Assembly: GCF_024586455.1 (NCBI RefSeq) | Contig: NC_065923.1 | Span: 1 to 64,000, forward strand | Reading direction: 5' to 3' | DNA from: Bactrocera neohumeralis | Lineage: Eukaryota > Arthropoda > Insecta > Diptera > Tephritidae | DNA length: 64,000 nucleotides | Shown here: positions 25,800 to 35,989 of the stretch, piece after piece | Numbering within the stretch: position 1 is the first letter of the stretch | How the letters are laid out: each line of letters begins with the position of its first letter | Notes under the pieces: model-generated | What the model saw: the letters and a program-made list of their open reading frames with translations, nothing else | The model's database searches: none | What the model was told of the DNA's origin: nothing | Position numbers and translations under genes: made by a program

Positions 25800-27203
25800 A
25801 TGGTAAGATTGTTGTTCTTTTGATTTTGGGTTCTTTGTAAAGCTGCTTAAAATACAAAAATTATTTGGTTCGAAACTTTTTCTACTGTCTAGAGATTTTT
25901 AATCGTTGTTTTCGCATTAATCGCAGCTGTGACTGCTGATATTAGTCATTCGCCTTCAAATGAGTATTTGCCACCCATTCAAGACGTTGCACCAGTTGAA
26001 GCTCCTGTCTCCAATTTGATCCAAGATGTTGCTTTACCTGCTTCTGCTTACGTAACACTTCCACTTGAAGCTAGCCCAGCTCATATTTTTGCCGATGACG
26101 GTTACCGTTATAAGACACACCGTCGTGTTGTATACCGCCGCAACCGTCGCGATGTGAGCCATTTGCCCTCCAACGAATACTTGCCACCAGTTCAAGAAGC
26201 ACCAGTTGCTGCACCATCAAGTGAATACTTACCACCTGTACAACAGGCGGCTCCAGCGCCAGTACCAGTGGAAGCCGTTCCATCTCATGTTTTGGCCGAT
26301 GATGGTTACCGTTATAAGACACACCGTCGTGTTGTATACCGCCGCAACCGTCGCGATGTGAGCCATTTGCCACCTAATGAATACTTGCCACCAGTCCAGG
26401 AAGTACCAGTTGCTGCACCATCAAATGATTATTTACCACCTGTTCAACAGGCGGCACCAGCTCCAGCTCCAGCTCCAGCTCCAGTCCCAGTTCCAGTGGA
26501 AGTTGTTCCATCTCATGTTTTGGCCGATGATGGTTACCGTTATAAGACACACCGTCGTGTTGTATACCGCCGCAACCGTCGCGATGTGAGCCATTTGCCC
26601 TCCAACGAATACTTGCCACCAGTTCAGGAAGCACCAGTTGCTGCACCATCAAATGAATACTTGCCACCTGTACAACAGGCAGCTCCAGCTCCAGCTCCAG
26701 TCCCAGTTCCAGTAGAAGTTGTTCCATCTCATGTTTTGGCCGATGATGGTTACCGTTATAAGACACACCGTCGTGTTGTATACCGCCGCAACCGTCGCGA
26801 TGTGAGCCATTTGCCCTCCAACGAATACTTGCCACCAGTTCAGGAAGCACCAGTTGCTGCACCATCAAATGAATACTTGCCGCCAGTTCAACAGGCGGCT
26901 CCAGCGCCAGTACCAGTGGAAGCTGTTCCATCTCATATTTTGGCCGATGATGGTTATCGTTATAAAACACACCGTCGTGTTGTATACCGCCGCAACCGTC
27001 GCGATGTGAGCCATTTGCCACCTAATGAATACTTGCCACCAGTCCAGGAAGTACCAGTTGCTGCACCATCAAATGATTATTTACCACCTGTTCAACAGGC
27101 GGCACCAGCTCCAGCCCCTGTTGAAGTTACCCCAGCTCATGTTTTGTCTGATGACGGATATCGTTACAAAACCCATCGTCGGGTTATTTACCGTCGTCAC
27201 TAA
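25800..27203 (+). CDS. Tandem-repeat secreted GYR/YLP protein, possible multi-peptide precursor
   Basis: The ATG (25,800-25,802) ends exon 1 and is followed by GTAAGA. The intron is 90 bp and exon 2 runs 25,893-27,203; product 437 residues. Residues 1-16 are a signal peptide (M-R-F-L-I-V-V-F-A-L-I-A-A-V-T-A), and the mature start is D-I-S-H-S-P-S-N-E-Y-L-P-P. The chain then holds five full copies of a 68-76-residue unit. Each unit starts D-V-S-H-L-P, carries two E/D-Y-L-P-P motifs and an Ala/Pro linker, then D-D-G-Y-R-Y-K-T-H-R-R-V-V-Y-R-R, and ends R-N-R-R. A first partial unit precedes them, giving six GYR and eleven YLPP motifs in total. Unit lengths differ only by Ala-Pro pairs. Each R-N-R-R/D-V-S-H junction fits the R-x-R-R furin rule and releases the same start that signal peptidase makes. 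The motifs match Pfam GYR and YLP, known from fly proteins of unknown function. Cuticle or other matrix protein is the likely role; processing is inference. Confidence 0.93.
26095..27200 (+). repeat. Coding minisatellite, units of 204-228 bp
   Basis: Unit starts (gatga[c/t]ggttaccg) lie near 26,095, 26,299, 26,527, 26,743, 26,947 and 27,151, giving spacings of about 204, 228, 216, 204 and 204 bp, all multiples of three. Length differences come from ccagct runs. The second and fifth units share more bases with each other than with their neighbours, including the V-P-V-A-A-P-S-N-D-Y variant. Confidence 0.9.
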
Positions 27204-27204
27204 T

Positions 27205-27590
27205 GATTTTATTTAAGAAGACAGAATTATTCTTTAAGTAAGAGAATAGGTTAATGAGACCTATCTGGTGTATTAGATATGTATTGGAATTTGTATTATT
27301 TGTGTGTCCAATTGTATACAGAATTACAAAGCAATAACATCATTATAAGAATATAAAGTATTTTATTTTCATATTTGAAATTTAGTGTACTAAGAAACCC
27401 AATTAGCAAAATCTTGCAACGGTGTACATATGTAATTTAATCCTCTGTGTGGCCTTGTTAACTTTCTTTACTTCCATTAATTGAATTTATGAATTTATAC
27501 TTGTATACTAGAAAATATCTCCCTTCCGCCTTTTTGACTTTTGAATTTCGCGGCTTGTACATATATGTATATGTATATAGAGAGAGAGAC
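27205..27590. other. 3' flank of the tandem GYR/YLP gene
   Basis: No gene. No canonical AATAAA is obvious in the first 200 bases; AATATAAA at about 27,350 is a possible variant signal. Confidence 0.35.
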
Positions 27591-27591
27591 T

Positions 27592-28942
27592 GATTTTTAT
27601 ACTCTTGCAACCAGTTGCTACAGAGTATTATAGTTTTGTTCACCTAACGGTTATACATAGTACTTAAAACTAATCGAGATAGATATATGGTTATGTATAT
27701 ATAAATGATCAGAATGACGAGAATAGTTGAAATCCGGTTGACTGTCTGTCTGTCCGTCTGTCCGTGCAAGCTGTAACTTGAGAAAAAATTGAGATATCTT
27801 GATGAAACGTGGTATGTAGGTTCCTTAGTACAAAAAACATATAAAACGCCATAACTTTGCACTAAATTAAGATATAATACTCTAATTTGGCACAGGGCAT
27901 CTTAGTAGCCAGAGGCACACGTGGGCAACATTTTTTTAAAAAGTAGGTTTGGCCCCGCCCTCTAATAGGTTTAATGTACATATCTCCTACGCCAATAAAG
28001 CTACAATAACCAAATTCGTCCGGCTCCAATATTATAAGAACTTCTACCGACATTGTGAAAATGGATGAAATCGGAAGATAATCCCTCTCACTCCCCATTT
28101 AACGGTACTGTTAAAAACTACTTAAAGCGCGATAAATCAATAGATTTATTAGAGATATTAAATTTTACCTACGAGATGGTATGACAAGGCTTTATAGGGA
28201 ACGGGGTAAAAATTGAACAATGGGCAAGGCACCGACCACATTTTGGTGACCGATTTCGACAAAATTTAGTACATGGAATTCTTTTTACAATCGGACACCA
28301 ATACGCCTACTTCCCATATAGCACAATTTGAAATTCCACTTCATTCGTTCAGTGTTCAGTACACAAATCAATAAGCCATTAATATAGCGGGATAAAACTT
28401 TGCACGAATAATGTTTTTAGTGTGTGCCACCAAATGACCGAAAGTTGTTTAAATCCAATTAAAACTGTTCAAGCCCCTAGGTACCGAATATATAGACACC
28501 GGTACCTTTACTTGACTTCTGATCGAAAATGTCTATCAATGTGTGAGATATATAACTGAAATTAAGGGATAATCCTTCTCTTATAATGGTATGTATGTAT
28601 GTCATAGATGGATTGAAGCGGGCCAATATTTCCCTTAGCCCCCATATACTTAATATAAAATTTTTCGAACTTCCGAGTGAATGAACAATATGTTATCCTA
28701 ATGAAAGTAAGAGAGCGTGTTTTCCTCATAACAGTGTATCTTTGTGCCTAAAATAAACGAATTTGAGCTAAAACTTGACTTAGCCCATATATAACTAATA
28801 TCAGGATTTTTGAACATCCGGCTGACTTTACTCTATATGATTGGTTTTACACCTTAAAGTGTTTCCCGGGCTTTGCTTCTTGCAAGTTGCAAGAGTTTAA
28901 AATGTTCGTTTGCACCCGAACTTAGCTCTTCCTTACTTGTTG
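27592..28942 (+). repeat. Dispersed repeat beta, longest copy
   Basis: The head 'tttttatactcttgcaacc' and the tail 'ttgcaagagtttaaaatg' are inverted copies of each other. Inside are 'cagagtattatagttttgttc', the GTCY run 'gactgtctgtctgtccgtctg' and many fixed phrases, and the far end is the hairpin 'gttcgtttgcacccgaac' then 'ttagctcttcctta'. About 1.35 kb, no ORF. As in alpha, the sub-terminal inverted repeat, the GTCY microsatellite and the end hairpin suggest a DINE-1/Helentron-like non-autonomous element. Confidence 0.8.
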
Positions 28943-29058
28943 ATTATACATATTTACATGCATTTTTAGTTCTAACAGAACTGGTCTACTACCGACACTC
29001 GTTTTTGCAAGTATTCATCAGTGAGCACCTATGATGTTAATCCTGCTGATTAAGCAGA

Positions 29059-29094
29059 CATAAAAGAAGCTGAATTTCCGAAAAGATATCATTT
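29059..29094 (+). promoter_or_regulatory. TATA-like box and initiator of the first duplicated GYR/YLP gene
   Basis: CATAAAAG at 29,059-29,066 precedes TCATTT (A at 29,091) by 30 bases. The ATG follows about 50 bases later. Confidence 0.6.
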
Positions 29095-29141
29095 TAAATA
29101 AGTTTCTTCACTGATTGGGAGATACTCGTAAACTATTCAGA

Positions 29142-29834
29142 ATGGTAAGATAAAGAAGATAAGGACAAAGTCCTATTTAGTTCGAATATTATCCTGCCTA
29201 ACCCGTTATTGCTTTAGGTATTTGTAGAAGTGCGATATTATAATTATTCTATTTCTTCCAGAAAATTTACATTTTGGTTTGTGTTTTGGTGGCATCTGTG
29301 ACCGCTGATGTTAGCCATATAAGCAATGAATACCTTCCACCAACTTATACGTCTGCTGCTTCCGCTCCAGTACAGACTTATAGTGCTCCAGTATCGGCTC
29401 CTTCTTACACCGCTCCAGAACAAAGCTTTGATGTTGCTGCTCCCAGTGTCTTAGCAGAACCAGAATATGCAGCCTCGGAACCAGTTGCTTCGCATAGTTT
29501 CTCCTCATCGGACGGTTACCGATACAAAACTCAAAGACGTGTAGTATACCGTCATCGTCAACGTCGTGGTGCTCCTTCAAGCGAATATTTGCCTCCAGCA
29601 GCTTCATCTCCTTCCGTTGAATACTTGTCTCCAGATGCATCTCCGGCAGTTTCTTCTTATTCTGTTGCCCCATCTTATCAATCGGAAACGTATGCGCCAG
29701 CTGCATCCTATCAGTCTGAGTCATTCGCTGAACCTTCTTATGCAGAATCTGCTCCCGCCCATAGCTTTTCTTCTAATGATGGTTATCGCTACAAAACTGC
29801 TCGTCGTCGCGTATACCGTCGTCGCCGATACTAA
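29142..29834 (+). CDS. Secreted GYR/YLP protein, duplicate copy 1
   Basis: The ATG (29,142-29,144) ends exon 1, followed by GTAAGA. The intron is 117 bp with a tttcttccag acceptor; exon 2 runs 29,262-29,834. The product is 191 residues, with a signal peptide M-K-I-Y-I-L-V-C-V-L-V-A-S-V-T-A and mature start D-V-S-H-I-S-N-E-Y-L-P-P. Order after that: Ala/Ser/Pro-rich linker, D-G-Y-R-Y-K-T-Q-R-R-V-V-Y, then R-H-R-Q-R-R followed by G-A-P-S-S-E-Y-L-P-P, a second Ser/Tyr/Ala linker, and N-D-G-Y-R-Y-K-T-A-R-R-R-V-Y with a final run of arginines. R-Q-R-R/G fits a furin site and would split the chain into two similar halves. It differs from the copy at 33.7 kb by only a handful of residues. Likely extracellular matrix or cuticle protein; no direct evidence of function. 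Confidence 0.92.
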
Positions 29835-29954
29835 ATCAGAAACATATGAAAATCATTGGCGAATATGAAAATAACGAATAATAATTATTACAACGAAAAA
29901 TTTTATTATTTTATTTACGTTAAGGAATTCGGGAAAGAAACTGACATGAAATGA

Positions 29955-30440
29955 TTTGTTTCACACATTGACCTACATTATCTGTCAAAAGTCAACTATA
30001 GGTACTGGGGTCCACATATTGGATACCTAGGGACTTGATTTCTGGTGCGATTTCAACAATTTTTGGTTCTAAGGTGGTATACTTCACAGGCACTGTTCGT
30101 GAAAAGTTTTATCCTTTTTTATAAATTATTTCTTTATTCGTATACTAGAAAGTGCAGGAATCAAAAGGAATTTAAAATTTTGTTATAGGCGAATTAGTCG
30201 TGGTAGTAGTCCGATTTAGTCCATTTTCACACTGTGATATAGGAATTTGAAAATAATGTCAGGAACTGAATTTGGTTGAAATCGGAAGAGCAGATCTCGA
30301 GATATGGCATTTCACCTAAAAAATAGAGCGGGGTTATGATCCGATTTAATTAATTTTAACGCTATAGGATTTTTCTTGAGCGAATTTGGTTATCTTAGTT
30401 TAGGAGATATGTACATTAAACATTACTGAAATAGATTAAT
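29955..30440 (-). repeat. Dispersed repeat beta, inverted partial copy
   Basis: Landmarks on the minus strand include 'cactttctagtatacgaata', 'ggtatccaatatgtggac' and the phrases around 'gtccgatttagtccattttc' on plus. Both ends of the family are absent. Confidence 0.65.
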
Positions 30441-30824
30441 TTGGTTTTGAATACGTCAACAAGTATACACCTTACAATACTTCACAGTCCAGATATTTGT
30501 AAAGTCTGCGACTGTTTTAAATATTCGGTTTTAACTACTTTGAGTAGCCAAGAATTCTAGAATGGCTTATCTCAATTTCTGGCGAAACTATGAGTCCTAT
30601 AGAAATAAATTTTTTCACACAAGCTCAAAATTTATGTGAAACCAACTTAACCAAATTTTAGTGTTTTTTATAAAAAAATTCTTTCACGAAATTTGTTGGG
30701 AACTTGCCTTCTTATTTCTCAAACATCCCATATTTTTTTGTTTAAAATATTTATTAGTTCTCTTTCTATTGACCTAATATAGAAAACCCCCTAATTTTCA
30801 ATCAAAAATCTCAAGTCAAGAATC

Positions 30825-31545
30825 AAAGCCAGGGAAATACCTTATGATGTAAAACATCAACCAGAATTTCGGAATCTAAGCAATTTTATATATCATACAC
30901 TGACCGACATATTCGGCATAAGATTGATAGAAAAAATCAAAAATCTCAAGTCACAATTTAAAAAGTTTTTTAAAAGTCGGCAGATTTAATATTCGTTGAA
31001 GTCAATATTTTCTGATGGTATAAAACATGAGTAAGGAAGTGCTAAGGTTCGGGTGCAATCGAACATTTAATACTCTTGCAACTGGCAAGAATCAAAGCCA
31101 GGGAAATACAATAAGATGTAAAATGTCAACCAGAGGATCGGAATCTAAGCAATTTTATATATCATACACTGACCGACATATTCGGCATAAGATTGATAGA
31201 AAAATGAAAATCATTATACATATATATTATATGTATATATATTTATTATAAGAGGGTTGGAATGGAATCGATACGTTTTTTATCTATTAACTATTATAAT
31301 GCCACGTACTAACAAAATGTTCCCTAGCTTTATTAATGTAACTCATATATAATCACCAACCATCTGGAGTAAAGTCAGCCTGATGTTCGAAAATCCTTGT
31401 TATACGGGGTCAAGTTTTCGCTCACATTTATTTATTTTAGCCATACACTATTATGAATAAAACACGTTTTGTAATTTTCATTGAAATAACTCAAATACTG
31501 GTGTATGAGGGCTTATGGAAGTATTGACCCAATTAAACCCATATT
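30825..31545 (-). repeat. Dispersed repeat beta, two overlapping 3' fragments
   Basis: The same piece of the family appears twice in the same orientation: 'aatcaaagccagggaaatac', 'acatcaaccaga' and 'cactgaccgacatattcggc' at 30,820-30,925 and again at 31,090-31,195. The second copy begins with the end hairpin 'gttcgggtgcaatcgaac' at about 31,046. This looks like a partial tandem duplication or nested insertion. Confidence 0.65.
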
Positions 31546-31631
31546 TAGATACACAGAGTTACTATTGTCAGCAAAGTATTCTCTCTGAATTTCAATTGTA
31601 TGCCCCATATATCAACACATCAATAATATTT

Positions 31632-32700
31632 ATTTTATTTATTTATTTACATATTAAAAGAAAAATAATAATACAATTTACTTACAGAGTAAGAAGCACT
31701 AGCTGCCAGGGCTTACGGCTTCCTGCTCTGATAAAACTATATTGTCTTAGAATATTAATATATTAGCCAGTAAAAGATAAATATAAGATCAATATTACTG
31801 TCAGTACAATTATTAAAATAATTGATGTTAGTAAAGGAAATTATTGGAAGTAAGATAACTTACAATTAGAGAACTAAATTAATTTTCTAACGCCAGTTTT
31901 GGACAAAAATTCCTCAGAAAAAACCTTGAGCGTATTTGAAATGGGTTGGTCATCAAATGGTGTGTTTCTAGTTGCACTAAACTTAGTGCATTCATCGAGA
32001 AGATGTTTAACTGTAAGCGATGGATATGTGCAGAATTCGCGTGGTCTATTTGAACCGTTTAGCAGGTGCGAGTGCGTGGCCATGGTATGCCCAATCCGAA
32101 GTCGAGTAAAAGCAATAACGTCGTTTGTTCGGCAGGTGGACGGAATATGTGGCTGCATACCAGTTGCGTTGAAGTTCGAGTAATAGTTTTGCACACTGTT
32201 CCAAAAATTTGTTTTCTGTTTTTTAAGGAAGTTATTGACGAGTAGGAAAATATCCTTCCTCACCATATAATTGAAGGTAAATAATGGCTCCCTTGCTACG
32301 GATTTTGCTTTCAGATCCCCAAATTCGTCCCCAATAATTCCAGCGTGACCAGGAATCCACATAATTTTGATTTCTTTGCCTTTTTGTATAAGTTTGGTGC
32401 GTATTTCAGAAATTAGGGGTGCCTTGTTAGTAATATTCATGATACTAGCAATAGTTGACATACTGTCTGTGCAGATCGTCTTGTCGTTCGATTCTGAGGC
32501 TGCTAGTATTGCGTTGTATACTGCAGCCGCCTCTGCCGTATAGACTGATTCATTAATTTTTAGATGTCCTGCTATTACTGTTTTCCCATCGGCTTGGACC
32601 ACAGCGAATGACGTGTGGTCCTTCGGCTTTGACCGGTCGGTGTAGTACATATCAATAATATAAAGGAATTGGTGTTTGAGAATCGACGATTAACAGTGAG
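31632..32700 (-). mobile_element. 5'-truncated non-LTR retrotransposon with RNase H domain (I/Loa type)
   Basis: The minus-strand frame 32,650-31,874 (about 258 codons) is an RNase H domain followed by a C-terminal region. Catalytic acidic residues are visible in Y-Y-T-D-R-S-K, T-A-E-A-A-A-V-Y-N-A-I and I-C-T-D-S-M-S-T, with I-W-I-P-G-H-A-G beyond; the usual N before the last acidic residue is missing (G-D-E-F-G-D). No reverse transcriptase remains. The 3' end is an AAAT-rich tail near 31,632-31,650 (minus orientation). RNase H inside LINEs is typical of the I group, so I place it there. Confidence 0.75.
31874..32650 (-). pseudogene. RNase H / C-terminal part of a LINE polyprotein
   Basis: An open frame of about 258 codons with no internal stop, but the ATG-proximal part (endonuclease and reverse transcriptase) is gone, so the product cannot support retrotransposition. 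The domain begins at Y-Y-T-D-R-S-K where most relatives have G in place of R. Conserved histidine/cysteine spacing H-L-L-D-E-C-T-K-F lies near the C-terminus. The open frame may only mean that the insertion is fairly young. Confidence 0.7.
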
Positions 32701-32764
32701 AGATCTTAACGGCTTAGTTGGAAATTAAATTTTATCGAAAACCAGCACTGCGTTGACGTATGTG

Positions 32765-33320
32765 AAACAATGCTTACCAGGAAAAAACCACGTAAAAGCA
32801 CGTCAAATATCGAGGGTATGTTGACAGTTTTCTTCGATTATCCAGGTGCGGTGCACTCCGAACTCCTTCCGATCGACCAAACTGTCAACAATGAATACTA
32901 CTTGAGTGTTTTGCGTCGTTTGCGCGAAGCTGTTCGTAGAAGAGGCCGGAATTATGGGCCGACAAATCTTAATTTTTGCATCCCGATAATACACCGTTGC
33001 ATACTGCATTGTTTCTTCGTGAGCTTTTCGCCAAATTTTCAACCCATATCGTGTCGCAACCACCGTATTCGCCTGATTTAACTCCGTGTGACTTCTGGCT
33101 ATTCAACAAACTCAAAAAACCGCTTCGGGAAATCCGTTTTGAGTCAATTGAAGCTATTAAACGTGAATCATTACGCATTTAAGGCTATTCTGGAAATTTA
33201 CTTTAACAACTGTTTGGAGGATTGGAAAAAATGTTGGTACAAGTGTATTGGGTCAAGGGTGATCACTTAGACATGGTACATACAGTCAAATGGACTGGTG
33301 TTAAATGTGTTATTTTGAAA
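32765..33320 (+). mobile_element. Mariner 3' fragment
   Basis: In shifting plus-strand frames the sequence gives K-K-P-R-K-S-T-S-N-I, M-L-T-V-F-F-D-Y-P-G-A-V-H, Q-T-V-N-N-E-Y-Y-L-S-V-L-R-R-L-R, then Q-P-P-Y-S-P-D-L-T-P-C-D-F-W-L-F-N-K-L. These are the second and third catalytic regions of a mariner transposase. The N-terminal half is absent and at least two frameshifts are present. Confidence 0.8.
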
Positions 33321-33660
33321 AATATGTATTTTCTTTCTGTCATGGCGATTTCAAATCTCTCAATGTAAGACTTATCTTCAATTTTGGCATTGTAATAGCA
33401 TTATAACGCCAAATAGTAGAGTACGTTCAACAGCAGGATGCTTGTTGAGTGCTTTTTATAATTTAGTATAAAAGTGGTATTGAAAGTTTTTTGCAATTTT
33501 GTCAAGAGGCAAATTTAATTTTAATCACAATAGAACTGGTTTATAAACTTAAAATACTTATTTATTGCTTGCATAATCTGCAGCTGTACGCTTGTGTCAC
33601 CTTCATTTACTTATTTGAAGAAATGCTGCTGCGACAGCTTTGCGCATCATTCTAAGCAGA

Positions 33661-33697
33661 CTATAAAACAAGCTAATTTTTGAACAAATTATCACTT
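33661..33697 (+). promoter_or_regulatory. TATA box and initiator of the second duplicated GYR/YLP gene
   Basis: CTATAAAA at 33,661-33,668 lies 32 bases before TTATCACTTTC (A at 33,694). It differs from the CATAAAAG box of the copy at 29 kb, although the ATG-intron region is still alike. Confidence 0.65.
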
Positions 33698-33738
33698 TCA
33701 TTTGGTTTCTGTACCGATTAAGAGATAAACTATTTAAA

Positions 33739-34423
33739 ATGGTAAGATAAAGAAGATAAGGACAAAGTCATATTGAATTGAATATTTCCTGTTTTTCAAT
33801 CTTTTCGCGAAAGTACCACATATTAATGGTTTTAATTTTTTTTCTTCCAGAAAATTTATTTTTTGCTTTGTGTTTTGGTGGCATCTGTGACCGCTGATGT
33901 TAGCCACATAAGCAATGAATACCTTCCACCAACTTATGCTGCTGCTGCTTCCGCTCCAGTACAGACTTATAGTGCTCCAGTATCGGCTCCTTCTTACACC
34001 GCTCCAGAACAAAGCTTTGATGTTGCTGCTCCCAGTGTCTTAGCAGAACCAGAATATGCAGCCTCGGAACCAGTTGCTTCGCATAGTTTCTCCTCATCGG
34101 ACGGTTACCGATACAAAACTCAAAGACGTGTAGTATACCGTCATCGTCAACGTCGTGGTGCTCCTTCAAGCGAATATTTGCCTCCAGCAGCTTCATCACC
34201 TTCCGTTGAATACTTATCTCCAGATGCATTTCCTGCAGTTTCTTCTTATTCTGCTTCCCCCTCTTATCAATCGGAAACGTATGCGCCAGCTGCATCCTAT
34301 CAGTCTGAGTCATACGCTGAACCTTCTTATGCAGAATCTGCTCCCGCCCATAGCTTTTCTTCTAATGATGGTTATCGTTACAAAACTGCTCGTCGTCGCG
34401 TATACCGTCGTCGCCGATACTAA
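33739..34423 (+). CDS. Secreted GYR/YLP protein, duplicate copy 2
   Basis: Same structure as the 29.1-kb gene: ATG (33,739-33,741), GTAAGATAAAGAAG donor region, a 109-bp intron with tttcttccag, and exon 2 at 33,851-34,423. The 191-residue product has a signal peptide M-K-I-Y-F-L-L-C-V-L-V-A-S-V-T-A and D-V-S-H mature start. It has two GYR modules, three YLPP-type blocks plus one E-Y-L-S-P, and one R-Q-R-R/G-A-P-S junction. Differences from copy 1 include T-Y-A-A-A-A for T-Y-T-S-A-A, A-F-P-A for A-S-P-A, Y-S-A-S-P-S for Y-S-V-A-P-S and E-S-Y-A-E for E-S-F-A-E. Both frames are intact. Between the copies lie only mobile elements, so the pair arose by tandem duplication and was later separated by insertions. 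Confidence 0.92.
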
Positions 34424-34468
34424 ATCAGAAATATATGAAAAACATTGACGTAAATGAAGACAACTAGT

Positions 34469-34474
34469 AATAAA
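34469..34474 (+). terminator. Polyadenylation signal AATAAA of duplicate copy 2
   Basis: AATAAA lies 46 bases after the stop codon. The first copy has AATAAT-like sequence at the matching place and no canonical signal nearby. Confidence 0.5.
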
Positions 34475-34659
34475 TAATCCAATCGAAACATTATAATTTT
34501 ATTTATATTGGGAAAGTTTGGGGCATGAAATATTGGAGTTAAGTTCTCGTATGTTTTGAATAACATGAATGTGATATATTCTAAATTTAGAGAACTTGCC
34601 CCATTAAGTCATATCCACATTAACACCGAATTTAGGACATGCTTTTCTAAAATTTCCTT

Positions 34660-35351
34660 CTTTATACTCTTGCCATGTGTTGTTACAGAGTATAATAGTT
34701 GTTTTTTCCACCTAACAAATCATCTAAAACTAATTAAGTTAGATATAGGGTTATATATATATATATATACATATATGTATATATATACAAGTACATATTA
34801 ATAATCAAAATGAATAAACGAGTTCAAATCCGAGTGACTGTCTGTCCGTCCGTACGGTATACATATTTCTCGCCATCGTAAGACGATTGGTATTGTACTT
34901 AGATGGGGCTAAGTGGACTACTAATACGACCACAAAGCCCCATTAATTTTTGAAAATTGGTCGCGACCCTTCGCTATAATTAGTTTAATTTAAATATCCC
35001 CTAAACCAGTTTAGCTACAAAAGCCAAATTTGCTCAGGACAAATCCCCCACTACCGGCAGTATAAAAATACACAAAATCGGAGGATAACCACGTCCACTC
35101 CCTAAATAACGATACTGTTAAAAACTAATCAAATTTTACACCCGAGATGGTATAAGGAGGCTTAGTAGCAGACAGGGTAAAAATTGGACCCACTTTAAGG
35201 TGAAATCACATATCGCGAGACCTGACCGATCGATTTTAACCAAATAAAATAGATAATATAACACAATTTTAATTTCGGTCTGATTCTTTTCTTTCCAGTG
35301 TAGAAATTAAGAAGCAAATAATACAACTCTGCACGAATAATGCCTTTAGAG
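34660..35351 (+). repeat. Dispersed repeat beta, left part (interrupted by hAT)
   Basis: Starts 'tttatactcttgccatg' with 'gttacagagtataatagttg', has 'gagtgactgtctgtccgtcc', and breaks at 35,351 in 'gcacgaataatgcctttagag'. It resumes after the hAT element at 40,005 with 'tataccatcttatgaccaaa' and continues to about 40,247. Confidence 0.8.
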
Positions 35352-35989
35352 CAGTCTTTCCCAAAGTGGGCGATAACGCCCCCTTGTGGGCACTGCAGGT
35401 GTCAAGGGGGGCGGTAAGAGACCCAGAAAGAAAATGGGGGCATTGTGTAGAGGCCTGGGGGGTGATTTGTAATTTTATTTAGCTAGGAGACCTCTTAGAC
35501 AACGACTGCATGAGCTCTCGACTCTCAACAACAAATTGTGAACATCAACTAATATGAATTAAAAGATTGCTCAAACCCGGTTCTATATTTCTCTCCGCGT
35601 AGTTCATATCTCTGTTCTATTTTATGGAACATAGAAAAAATGAAAATCATGTCCATCGGTAGCTCCGTTTGATAATGAAAGTAGACACAAACAAACAAAT
35701 AAAAAGGCAACAGACACACTTTCGCATTTTAATAGTTATTAGTACTCGTAGATATCTATCATGTTTTAACAAGTTTTTGTTAAATAAAACAAATTGTGCA
35801 TTCCTGTATTAATCGTCTGGTTCATTGAATACTTGTTCGGACTTGTTGTGTACGATTGAGCGTCGAATGAGATAAAGGAGTTTATGCATGTTTGTCTTGT
35901 TCCTGTCGGTGCGTTCTGCTTAAGCATTTCTATATAAACAATGTAATATTTATTTTATTTTCATTTGTGGTTTTGCGCGCAATAGATGA

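Noticed and set aside
26374..27021. 215-codon minus-strand ORF
   Set aside because: Shadow of the tandem-repeat gene; unit lengths divisible by three keep the antisense frame open.
26095..27200. Regularly spaced repeats that could suggest a CRISPR array
   Set aside because: The repeat covers the whole coding unit, there are no unique spacers, and the DNA is eukaryotic.
29311..29724. 137-codon minus-strand ORF, also at 33,900-34,313
   Set aside because: Both are antisense shadows of the duplicated genes and appear twice only because the genes are duplicated.
31899..32183. 94-codon plus-strand ORF
   Set aside because: Antisense to the RNase H frame of the LINE fragment.
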